From Cymbidium sinense (taxonomy: Eukaryota > Streptophyta > Magnoliopsida > Asparagales > Orchidaceae): 64,000 nucleotides of DNA. A program made the position numbers and the translations under genes. The notes beneath the pieces were generated by a model. The model made no database searches and was not told the origin of the DNA. It saw only the letters and a list, made by a program, of their open reading frames with translations. The stretch spans positions 7,650,976 to 7,714,975 of the forward strand of contig CM038215.1 in the NCBI GenBank assembly GCA_021442155.1, in the 5' to 3' direction. Shown one piece after another: positions 48,244 to 59,305 of the stretch. Each line of letters opens with the position of its first letter. Within the stretch, counting starts at the first letter, position 1.

Positions 48244-49450
48244 ATCTTAAACCCTAAACCCTAAACCCTAAACTAACCCTAAACCCTAAACTAAACCTAA
48301 ATCCTAAACAGTAAGCCCTAAATCCTAAAATGCAAAAAACTTAAACCTTATCTAAATATAACCTCAAAATAAAATTAATAAAAAACTTAAAGCAAAACAA
48401 AATAAAAAATTAAAATAAACTAAAAACATAAACTAAAATTGAAAGCTAAACCTAAACCTAAAAAATTAAAATAAAAACTAAAATAAAATAAAATAAATGA
48501 AAACATAAACTAAACTAAAAAATAAAAAAACATAAATAAAATAAACACTAAACCTAAAATAAAAATAAAATAAACCTAAAATAAAATAAAATAAAAACTA
48601 AATAAAAACCTAAACCTAAAAAAGAAACTTAAAAATAAATAAATAATATAACCTAAACACTAAACTAAAAAAAACTAAACCTAATAAAAATAAATAAACC
48701 TAAACCAAAACTAAAATAAACTAAACAAAAATAAATAAAATCTAAACCTAAAATAAAGTAAACCTAAACCTAAACCAAAACTAAATATAATAAAATAAAC
48801 TAAAAATAAACCTAAACCTTAACTAAAAAATAAAGCCTAAAAATAAGCCTAAAATCCTAAAACCTAAACCTAAAAAAAATTAAAACCTAAACCTAAACCG
48901 AAAAAAGAAAAAATAAAATCGAAACCTAAAAAATGAAATAAAAATAAAACTCAACTAAAAATAAACCTAAACCTAAGATATAAACTAAAATAAAAAGCCT
49001 AAACTAAAATAAATAAACCTTAAATAAAAAAACTAAATTAAATAAAAATAAAAAATAAACATAAAGAAATTTAAAAATAAAAATAAACTCAAATAAATAG
49101 AAAATAAACTAAATAAACTAAATAAACCTAAACTTATCGATTTAGTTAATATAAATAAAACCCTTAACCCAAAATCCTAAACCCTAAACCCTAAAACTAC
49201 CCTAAACCCTAAATCCTAAACCTTAAACCCTAAAATCCTAAACATTAAACCCTAAACCCTAAAACCCCAAACCCTAAACCCTAAACCCTAAACCGTAAAC
49301 CTTAAAACCCTAAACCTTAAACCTTAAACCCTAAACCCTAAACCTTAAACCCTAAACCCTAAGCCCTAAAACTTACAACCCTAAACCCTAAACCCAAACC
49401 CTAAACTCTAAACCCTAAACCCTAAACCAACCCTAAACCCTAAGCCCTAA
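48244..49450 (+). repeat. Telomere-like array
   Basis: Short CCCTAAA block (48245-48330), long decayed A-rich DNA (48340-49125), boundary ATCGATTTAGTTAATAT (49136-49152), CCCTAAA (49160-49450). No gene. Confidence 0.9.
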
Positions 49451-49884
49451 GAATGGGTAAAACCGATAAGAACATCACCTCAACAGGCTCGGCCTAGATC
49501 CGGCAAAGGCAAAAGTGGGCAGCGCTTATCGTGGTGGTGGGGATCTGAGGTCCTGGATATGGAGGTGGTGGTCGAGGTGGTTATGGAGGCAAGTGGAGTG
49601 AGAGGTTATAGTCATGGTGGTGGAGAGAGAGATCGAGATATGATGTCAATCTCGCCACCGAGAGTTAGTTCGATGGGAATTGGAGAAACCGAATAACACC
49701 CAATTCCACTGCTTATGGAATGTCTTTATAGAGACTTCTACTTATCTAGGTCTTTGATTTGCTCTATCGGTGCTCATTTTTAATCTATGTCATCACTTTT
49801 GTCTTAGAAAACTCTGGGTGCTACTTGGTTGATGAAATCAAAAAGAAGAAATATTGAATCTGAATTTATTCTCTAAAAAAAAAA
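49451..49884 (+). pseudogene. GRP 3'-end fragment, copy 7
   Basis: ATGGGTAAAACCGATAAG start, AACATCACCTCAACAGG (decayed RRM end), a glycine-rich part with short deletions, and the 3' UTR block AAAAAGAAGAAATATTGAAT. No open frame over 60 codons. Confidence 0.75.
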
Positions 49885-51110
49885 CCCTAAACCCTAAACT
49901 AAAACTTAAACCCTAAACCTAAAACCTAAACCCTAAACCCAAATCCCTAAACTTTAAATACTAAACCCTAAACCCTAAACTAACCCTAAACACAAAACCC
50001 TAAACTCTAAAAAGCTAAAAACCTAAACCTAAACTAAAAATAAAACCTAAAAATGAAATAAATAAAAAAACCTAAACCGAAATAAAATAAAAACAAGAAC
50101 TAAAACCTAAACCTTAACCTATATCTAAATCTAAACCTAAAAAAAATAAAATAAAAAAATAAAAACTAAACAAAAATATCATAAATAAAAACTTAAACTA
50201 AACTAAAAAATAAAATACCTAAATAAAATTAAAATTAAACCTAAATTAAAAATAAAATAAACATAAAATAAAATAAAATAAGAACTTAAACCTAAAAAAT
50301 AAGCCAAAAAAAATAATAAATAAAACCTAAACCCTAAACTAAAAAATAAACCTAAACCTAATATAAAAATAAAATAAACAAAATAAAATAAACTTAAACC
50401 TGAACTATAATAAACTAAAATAAAATGAATATAACCTAAACATAAACCTAAAACAAACTAAACCTAATCCTAAACCTAAAATAAATAAAATAAAATAAAC
50501 TTAAACCTAAACTAAAAAATAAAACATAAAAATAAACCTAAAATAAAGTCCTAAAGCCTAAACCTTAAAAAATAAAATAAAAACCTAAACCTAAACCTAA
50601 AAATAAAAAATAAAACCTAAAACTAAAAAAATAAAATAAAAATAAAATTCAACTAAAAAATAAAATTGAACATATAAAATAAACTAAAATAAAAAACCTA
50701 AACTAAAATAAATACATTAAACTAAATAAAAATTAAAAATAAACCTAAATAAAAATAGAAAAATAAAATAAACTCAAAGAAATAAAAAATAAACTAAATA
50801 AACATAAACCTATCAGTTTACTTAATTAAAAAAAAATCCAAAACCCTAAACGTTGAACCATAAACCCTTAAACTAACCCTAAAATCTAAACCCTAAACCT
50901 TAAACCTAAAACCTGAAACCTACAACCCTAAACCCTAAAATCCTAAACCCTAAACCATAAACCCTTAACCCTAAACCCTAAACTCTCAACCTTAAACCCT
51001 AAACCCTAAACATTAAAACCCTAAACCCTAAAACCTACAACCATAAATCCTAATTCCCAAACACTAAACCCTAAAGTAACACTAAACCCTAAACTAACCC
51101 TAGACCATAA
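49885..51110 (+). repeat. Telomere-like array
   Basis: CCCTAAA (49885-50020), decayed A-rich DNA (50030-50805), boundary ATCAGTTTACTTAATT (50812-50828), CCCTAAA (50835-51110). No gene. Confidence 0.9.
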
Positions 51111-51462
51111 GAATGGGCGTAACCTGAAAGAACATCACCAAACTAGGCTCAATCTAGATCTAGCGGTGGAGGCAAGTGCTATTGCAATGGTGGTGGGGAC
51201 TGAGTAAGTGGATATGGAGGTGGTGGTAGTGGTTATTGAAGAGGAGTTACTGGTGGTGGCGAGGGAGAGAGCGGATATGATGATGGATCCCACTACTAGA
51301 GAGAGGTGGGTGGTTGAATTGAAACCAAGAATGATCAAACTGCTTTATCAGAGAAATTCTACTAGGTGGTTTATCTCTTGTGTCTTTGAAAACTTAGCGT
51401 GCTACTTAGTTGATGAATCGAAAAGAAGAAATGTTGAATATGAATTTCTTCTTTATTAAAAA
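51111..51462 (+). pseudogene. GRP 3'-end fragment, copy 8 (shortest)
   Basis: ATGGGCGTAACCTGAAAGAA start, then GGTGGAGGCAAGTGC and GGATATGGAGGTGGTGGTAG. About 100 bases shorter than the other copies: the end of the tail and the first part of the 3' UTR are lost. It retains the GAAAAGAAGAAATGTTGAAT block. Small frames (51135-51338 minus, 51208-51459 plus) are out of phase. Confidence 0.75.
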
Positions 51463-53834
51463 AACCCCCTAAACCCTAAACTAAAACTTAAACCCTAAAC
51501 CTAAAACCTAAACCCTAAACCCCAAACCCTAAACCCTAAACTCTAAACTCTAAACTATCCCTAAACTCAAAACCCTAAACCCTAAACCCTAAAAAGCTAA
51601 AAACCTAAACCTAAACTAAAATAAAGTAAAATAAAAACATAAACTAAAATATAAACCTAAAATAAATAAATTAAAAATTAAAAATTAAAATAAAATAAAA
51701 TAAATAAAAATATAAACTAAACTAAAAAAATAAGAAACATAAATAAAATAAAAACTAAATCTAAAATAAAAATAAAATAAAATAAAACTAAATAAAAACT
51801 TAAACCTAAAAAAACATGAAAATAAATAAAAAATAAAACCTAAACCCTAAACTAAAAAATAAACTTAAACCTAAAATAAATAAAAATAAAATAAAATAAA
51901 CCTAAACCTAAACCTAAACTTAAAAATAAAACTTAAAAATAAACCTAAAATAAAAACCTAAAAGCTAAACTTAAAAAAATAAAATAAAAACATAAACCTA
52001 AAATTAAAAATAAAAAATAAAACTTAATCCTAAAATAAAATAAAAAATAAAACTTCACTAAAAAATAAACTGAACCTAAAAATAAAAACAAAAATAAAAA
52101 AAACCTAGACTAAAATAAATAAACAAAATAAATAAACTAAGCTAAATAAAAATAAAAAAATACACCTAATAAAATAAAATAAAATAAACTCAAATAAATA
52201 AAAATGAATAAACTAAAAAAACTTAGTTTACTTTAAAATAAAACCTAAACCCTAAACCTTAAAATTAACCCTAAACCATAAACCCTAAACCTAAAACCTT
52301 AAACCCTAAACCCTAAATCTTAAACCCTAAACCCTATCCTTTAAACCCTAAACCCTAAACCCTAAATGCTAAAAGCTACAACCCTAAATCCTAAACCCCA
52401 AACCCTAAACCCTAAACCATAAAACCCTAAACCATAAACCCTAAACCTTATACACTAAACCCTAAAACCTACAACCCTAAACCCTAAACTCTAAACTCTA
52501 AACTTGAACTAATTTAAACCTTAAACCTAAACTCACCTAAAACTAAATCCTAAACCTTAAACTCCTAAACTAAACTCAACTAACTAAACTCTAAACCCTA
52601 AACCTAACTAAACCCTAAAACCCTAAATCCTAAATTAATTAACTCTAACCCTAAAATTAAATCTTAAAACTATAAACCTTAAACCAATAATCTAAACCTA
52701 AACCCTAAAACCTAAACCCTAAATCATAAACACTAAACCCTAAACCCTAAACCCTAAATCCTAAACTATAAACCCTAAACCTTAAACCCTAAACCCTAAA
52801 CCCTAAACCCTACGCCCTAAAAACCTAAAAACCTAAACCTAAACTAAATAAAACATAAAAATAAAATAAATAAAAACCTAAACCTATATAAAATAAAATA
52901 AAAATAAAATAAAATAAAATAATAATTTAACCTAAAACTTAAACTAAAACGTAAACTTAAAAAAAAAATAAATAAAAAATAAAAATAAACTAAAATAATA
53001 TAAATTAAAACCTAAACTATATGAAAAAAATAAAAACCTAAATAAAATAACTAAAAATTAAATTAAATAAAAATTAAATAAAAAAACTAAACCTAAAAAC
53101 TAAACCTAAAATAAAACCTAAAAATAAATAAAAATAAAACCTAAACCCTAAACTAAAAAAAAACCTAAACCTAAAATAAAAATAAAATAAACAAAATAAA
53201 ATAAACCTAAAATAAACTAAACCTAAACCTAAACTTAAACTAAATAAAATACAACAAAATAAAAATAAATCTAAACCTAAACTAAAAAATATAACCTAAA
53301 ATAAAAATAAAAAATAAAAACCTAAAACCTAAACCAAAAAAATAAAATAAAATCCTAAACCTAAACCTAAACCTAAAAATAAAAAATAAAATCTAAACTT
53401 AAAAAAATAAAATAAATATAGAACTCAAATGAAAAATAAACCTAAACCTAAAAGAAAAATAAAAATAAAAATTGAATTAAAATAAATAAACCTAAAATAA
53501 ATAAACGAAATTAAATAAAAATAAAAAATTAACCTAAATAAAAAAAAAAAAAAATAAAATAAACTAAATAAACCTAAATCTACTGGTTTACTTAATTTTT
53601 TAAAAAAACCTAAATCCTAAACCCTAAACCCTAAACCCTGAACCTACAACCCTCAACTTAGGCCCTCACCCTAAACCCTAAATCCCTAAACTCTAAACCC
53701 TAAACACTAAACCCTAAACCCTAAACCCTAAACCCTAAACCCTAAACCCTAAACCTTAAACCCTAAACCTTAAACCATAAAACCTACAACCTTAAACCCC
53801 AAACCCTAAACCCTAAACTAACCCTAAACCCTAA
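51463..53834 (+). repeat. Telomere-like array
   Basis: CCCTAAA (51463-51600), decayed A-rich DNA (51610-52210), weak boundary CTTAGTTTACTTTAAAA (52221-52237), CCCTAAA (52240-52840), decayed A-rich DNA (52840-53575), boundary ACTGGTTTACTTAATTT (53582-53598), CCCTAAA (53605-53834). One GRP-free unit. No gene. Confidence 0.9.
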
Positions 53835-54285
53835 GAATGGGGAGAACCTTGATGACAGGAACATCACCCTCAACTAGGCTCAGTCTTGATTTGGTGGTGG
53901 AAGAGGCATGGTTACACAAAGTGGTGGGGGGGAAAGGTGGATATGAGGTGGTGGTCGATAGTAGTGGAGAGGAAGGAGGGTGACAGGTTACAACCATGGT
54001 GGTGGTGGAGGAAGAGATCGAAAATATGATGGCGGATCCCACTACTCGAGAGGTGGGGGTGGTTTTGATGGGAATTGGGGAAAATAAAGAACATAAGATT
54101 TGATTTGCTACTTATGGAACTGTGTCTTTATAGTAGAGACAATTTTACTTACTTAGGGTTTTTGATTTGCTCAATGGGTGCTCCTTTTTTATCTATGTCA
54201 TCACTTGTGTCTAAGAAAACTTGGTTTCTACTTGGTTGATGAAATTAAAAAGAAGAAATTTTGAAACTAAATATCTCTATTAGAA
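53835..54285 (+). pseudogene. GRP 3'-end fragment, copy 9
   Basis: ATGGGGAGAACCTTGATGAC start, AACATCACCCTCAAC, then a glycine-rich part containing GGTGGTGGTGGAGG and a recognisable TACTCGAGAGGTGGGGG (YSRGGG) and GATGGGAATTGGGG (DGNWG) ending. The 3' UTR is more diverged than in other copies (AAAAAGAAGAAATTTTGAA). The rightmost copy of the array. Confidence 0.78.
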
Positions 54286-54635
54286 AACCTTAAACCTAAA
54301 CTAAAACTTAAACCTAAACCTAAGACCTAAAACCTAAAACCCAAACCCTAAATATCTAAATTTAAACTAAACATTAAACTAAATTATAAATAAACCAAAC
54401 CTAAACCCAAAACATAAACCCTAAACCTAAAGCTAAACAAATAAACCCTAAACTAAAACCTAAACTCTAAACCTAACCCTAAACCCTAAAATAAACTAAA
54501 CCCTAAACCTCAACCCTAAACTAAAAGCATAAACCCTAAACCCTAAAACCCAACCAAACAATCCCTAAACCCCAAACCCTAAACCTAAACCTAAACCTAA
54601 ACCTAAAACCTAAACCTAAACTAATAATATAAACC
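54286..54635 (+). repeat. Telomere-like array, right end
   Basis: CCCTAAA and CCTAAA variants run to about 54635 and fade into unrelated AT-rich DNA. No gene. Confidence 0.85.
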
Positions 54636-54779
54636 TTGAATAAAGATGTTATCAAGAGTAGATCTAAAGAATGACCTAATCATAACATAGTTATTTTAGC
54701 TAAAGAAATGTTTTCAAGAGACTTTCCCTTGACTATTAAAGATTTGAATACCATAAACCTTAACCCTAAATCATATCAT

Positions 54780-55510
54780 ATATACCATATATTATATATA
54801 TTGTAGCATCATATATTTGAGCTTGTAGTGAAGTGTTTTGAATGTTATAAGATGTTTTAAAATGTTTTAGTATATTATGGTATTGTTATAGTCTATATTA
54901 ATATAAATCATAAAATATTGATTTAATAAATCGATGATGAAATTTGTTAAATTTGAAGTGGAATTAGGTTTTAGTACCAAAGGTTATGCCACTTGTAGTC
55001 CAAAAACTAAGATTTTATGTTCAAAATAAATATTATATGTTGTAGCATAGTATAACATCATATATCATAATTTATTATTTTATGCATTTTAAATTATTTT
55101 AGTATTTTAAGATCATGCAGTCGAGCAAACACTAGCATTATTTATAAAAATGTTAATTTAGACTTTAAAATGGCAAAATTTGGCCAAATTCATAATAGGT
55201 AGAGCATGGCATTATAATATATTATTTTAATTTAAAATATGTAAGTGATACTAATTAAATATATAGTTTTATAATTTAGACAAATTTTATGATTTTTATC
55301 TTAAGCAACCCCTTGTGATGTGATATGCAATATAATATAATATAGGATGCAATAACATAGTAGCATTAAAAGCATAATAGTGTATTACTACTGTTGTTTA
55401 GCATATTTTAGTTTGTTATATATGATGTGTAGGGTTTCTATTGGTATAATTCATAAAAATATTGATTAATAGTGAGATGAAGGGATTTGGCCAAATTTAA
55501 GGTAAGCTTT
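54780..55510. repeat. Three degenerate ~250-bp AT-rich repeats
   Basis: Related segments at about 54780-54990, 55030-55210 and 55320-55510 share GTTGTAGCAT-ATAACATCATATAT-like openings, TTTTAGTATTTTAAG-like middles and AAATTTGGCCAAATT-like ends. No coding sequence. They lie between the telomere-like array and the repeats next to integrase. Confidence 0.5.
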
Positions 55511-55569
55511 TGGGAACATCATTTGGGGTATGGTGTGTCATTTAAGGATCCGCAGGTTGTTAGAACACC

Positions 55570-57180
55570 AAAGAGATAGTCTACCAGTGGATAGAGCTAG
55601 CCAACCTAAGGGGTTTTTTCAATGTAAATCTATGCTAGAAGAAGGCATAGTAGACTTACATCTTCCAAGAGGAACAACCACCGGGTGACCTATTGGATGC
55701 ATAACAAATCAACCGACCTAGGAGACTACAGTGAATGTCATTGGGGATTTATGTCAACTCAAAAGTAGTCAGGATTAATTTTATCTTAATTTCATGTGAT
55801 TTGATATGGTTTGTTTGGTTTAGTTTGATTTTGAATTGAGGGCATATCCATTGGCAATGTGAGATCAATCAAATTTGATTGATTTAATTTATGGATCATG
55901 TCGGTGTGCGATGAACCCACTAAGAAGGGGCTATATCAAACTTGTCCTATCTCAGATTTACAAATCCAAAGGATAGTTTAGTGGTCGTGGGGTAGAGCTA
56001 GCCAACCTAAGGGGTTGCCTTTCGGTGTGCAACGATTATGCTAGGAAGAAGGCGTAGCAAACATACATCTTCTAAAGTAGGGAACAATCGTGACCTAGCA
56101 TATAAAATAGAACTCATCTTATAATTGAGTGAATGATATTGGGGACTTATATCAACTCAAGAGTAGTATGTGATTTCTCTAGGGTGTTTTCTTGACACTA
56201 CCCAAAAGATAGGATGCCTACTTTGGAAAAGGTACCGCTATGGGTGTCCTCCTAATCCATAAGTTAATATATATTTTGTTTATATTTTTGCATTGATCAT
56301 GTTGGTGTGCGAGGGATCACACTGAGAATGGGCTATGTCGGCCTTGACCTATCTACATTTACTAGATTATGGGGGAATCTGCACATCTAGAGGACAGATT
56401 CTCCAACCACAAGGGTGGTTATTAGGAAAGGGGAACTGTTGAATTTGATAGTAACCCAGGTTATGTCTAAATGGGGTCGCGAAGGACATGATTTAAATAT
56501 AGTGCCCATAGGGGAGGTGCTATTAGGGGCGTTATCCTGAGCCTTGGAAAAGAGAGCCTATAAGTATTGGCTAACTCGGAGAAAGCTTAGCGACTTACAT
56601 GCCATGAGTGGTGTATCCTAAGAGAACCAACCAACCTAAAGTGTATTTATCATGAGTGGTGTATCCATCAAATAGTGAGAACCAACCAACCTAAGGTGCC
56701 CGTTGCACAATGATCAATCTAAAATAAAAGTATGTGCTTATAACTTTCTAAGAGAACTAATCATGAGAATTTATCATCGGACATATATATCTAACCTAGA
56801 GCAACTACTAAGTAGGGAGCCCCGAGGAAGGACTGGACTTAGACTTGAAGCCAAGAGGGAAGGAACCACTAGGGACTTATAAACCTCAAATATACTTGAC
56901 CCAATTAAAGCATGAAGGTTAATCCAAGAACAAAGTGTAAAGACTCATCCTCTTAAATAAAGCCACCAAGAGGTAGCTTACTAGCCACGTATTATGGCCT
57001 ACCAAACTAACAAAGCACTCATTGGTGTGCAGTAGCCAAGTAAGGAAGGAAAGTGTAGCAGACTTATATCATCTAAAGCAAGAAGACCATTGGGGTGACA
57101 CTAGGTGGTACACGCGACCTAGAATTGAGTGAGTGCCATGCATTATCTCAACTTAGAGTAGCCTGAGATAAAAGATATGT
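55570..57180. repeat. Large repeats in the 3' noncoding region of element D
   Basis: A ~215-base block recurs at about 55575-55790, 55975-56190 and 56955-57175. It contains GAGCTAGCCAACCTAAGGGG, then GAAGAAGGCATAGTAGACTTACATC, a GGTGACCTA segment and ATTGGGGACTTATATCAACTCA. Shorter AACCAACCAACCTAAGGTG motifs occur near 56620-56700. Tandem repeats between integrase and the 3' LTR are common in Tat-lineage elements; no ORF lies here. Confidence 0.6.
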
Positions 57181-57420
57181 GTCAGTTTTATATGTTTATG
57201 TGTAGTTTGGGTTTGTGTTGTGTCAATGAAGGATAGGACACCACTCGAGTTTCTTACACCTACCCTAAACACATTATGGTAGATTCGCAAACAAGAATAC
57301 TTTCAACATGGAAGAGATTGAATTCAAAATGGAATTTTCATTGATAATAATTACTTTCAAACATGATTTATAATATTTCTTTAACTAAAGCCCATTGATT
57401 GGAAGCAAGCCTCCCATGAT
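57181..57420 (-). other. Noncoding DNA 3' of element D integrase
   Basis: No repeat or frame stands out here; it presumably is the start of the element's 3' noncoding region. Confidence 0.3.
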
Positions 57421-58520
57421 TAATAAGCTAATAAGATCCTCTTTAGTAAGCCTTCTCTCTAGGAAAAAGGGCCTTCCCAAGTGGGTTCAAACTTTCCTCT
57501 CATCTTACAACGACCAACAATCAATCTCCTTAGAACTAAAATAAGCTCTCCTACTTGAAAAGCTCTATGTTGGACCAACTTATTATGAGTTTGAATCATT
57601 TTAGCTTTATGCAACTCGAGGTTTTGGCATGCCCATAGGCGTCTCTCCTCCAAACATTTGAGCTCTTCTAATTGCAACTTGGCATTCTACTCTATTGTGA
57701 TCTTGCTACCCATAACTATCCTTAATGATGGGAGTTGGACTTCTAATGGTAGAATGGCTTTCATACACTAAGAAAAAGGAGTAGTTGGATTTTATATGTG
57801 GTGCGGTAGGCCCACAAGGCTTCAACATACTGCTTATGACACTATCACTTGTTGTTGTCGAGTGTCTTCTTCAGAATTTGGATGAGAGTTTTGTTGAAGG
57901 CTTCTGTTAAGCCATTTTCCCTCAGGTAGTTGATGGTAGAATATCTCCAATCTATGATGTGTCTCTGGGTAAAGTTATTGATCTCGGTGCTCTTGAATGC
58001 AATACCATTATCAGATATAATTCATTGAGGCACTCTGAACTTATATACAATATGATTCCTAAAAAATTAGAGCACATGTGAAGCTGTGACCTCTCTGATC
58101 AAAATCAACTTTGCCCATTTGGAAAAGTAGTCAGTAGCAGCTAAGATGAACCTATGACCCTTAGAAGAAAGAGGACCATTTCGACCCACTATGTCAGTAC
58201 CCCAACACTCGAATGGCCATGAGACCAATGTAGGATGTAGAATGTTAGGTGGTTAGTGTAGGACCACACTATGTATTTGACATTGGTGACATCACCTAGT
58301 TTTATCCATGTAATCTTTGATCATCGATGGCCAGTAGCATCCTAGTGCCTTGATCTTGGCTTTCATCTTCAGACCGGATTGTATGGCTCCACATAATGCT
58401 GAGTGTTGCTCAATCACAATCTTATGGGCTTCGTGCTTGTCTATACAATGTAACCACATATGATTGAAAGACTATCGGTACAAGACACCATCCACAAGAG
58501 CATACAAAAGTTCTCTCTTC
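57421..58520 (-). pseudogene. Element D integrase, broken
   Basis: Integrase inserts the element's DNA into the genome. In order on the minus strand: a zinc-binding segment (HEAHKIVIEQHSALCGAIQS, then LGCYWPSMIKDYMDKTR and CHQC, about 58440-58280; a stop lies just before CHQC), the catalytic core with the first Asp in CWGTDIVGRNGP (about 58200), the second in IISDNGIAFKS (about 58020), and the Glu in ENGLTEAFNKT (about 57910), and a C-terminal GxLxxxWEGPF-like end (RGKFEPTWEGPF, 57490-57460). So all three catalytic residues are recognisable, though several stops and frameshifts break the frame. No chromodomain is visible, as expected for Tat. Confidence 0.8.
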
Positions 58521-58525
58521 TTTAT

Positions 58526-59110
58526 TTAATGGCCTTGAGACTTCTCTTCAGATAGTTTTCCTTTATTTAGGTAATCCATGAATGGTAGCCTCCAATCTAA
58601 CTCCTCGTCCTTCTTTGGCAATGGCCTCCCTTCAAGATTGTACTGTTTGATGAGTTCAATATTAATTAGGGATAAGACTTGTCTATTTTGGACTATTATT
58701 GATATGGACTCATCCTTCGGACATGTCAACTCCTTGGAAAGCTTGGCTAAAGCATATGCTATGATGTTCTCTCCTCGAGGAATGTTATAAAGGGTAGCCT
58801 CTTGAATTTGGGCCAACAACTCCATGGTGTACTTGTGGTAGTGATGGAGCTTGGGCTTTATAACCTTAAAGATGTCGATGTTTTAGATGCTTAGAGTGAG
58901 GACTTACTCCAGACCAACAATCGGAGCCTCATATTTGGCTTCATTGTTGGTCCAATGATTGGACAGATGATATGAGAATCTCATCACATCATAGTCTGGA
59001 GTTTAGAGAACTATTCTTACCCCTGCCTTTCCTAGAATAGTAGATTGCGGTTCTTCTCTTCTTTGAGATGAAGCTATACAATCAAAGTACATCTCCAAGG
59101 GGTGAATGCT
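58526..59110 (-). pseudogene. Element D RNase H domain
   Basis: About 59100-58860 reads LEMYFDCIASSQRREEPQ, then KAGVRIVL, a stop, YDVMRFSYHLSNHWTNNEAK and YEAPIVGLE: the first Asp (MYFD) and the Glu of the YEA box of plant Ty3/gypsy RNase H. After more stops a 99-codon frame (58825-58526) contains IPRGENIIAYALAKLSKE, the AD(A)LAKLA box near the domain end, with the usual Asp replaced by Tyr (AYALAKL instead of ADALAKL). Confidence 0.75.
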
Positions 59111-59305
59111 AGTATCCCCTAAGTTCATGATTTGTTCATCAGGGAGATCATAAGTGGAGAGTTAGCATGAAGTGGGTGTCTTCTAAGAAATCACTAGCAC
59201 TTATCCTTTCACCACATAGAGGGGTACAAAGGTAATGTCAAACTATGAGAGGATCATGGACCGTAGTGCCAACCATCTGGGTAGCATCGACCATATCATG
59301 AGGTG

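Noticed and set aside
18806..54635. Genuine chromosome end
   Set aside because: CCCTAAA arrays are internal, decayed and interrupted by retroelement and GRP pieces; a terminal telomere would be long, nearly uniform and at a sequence end.
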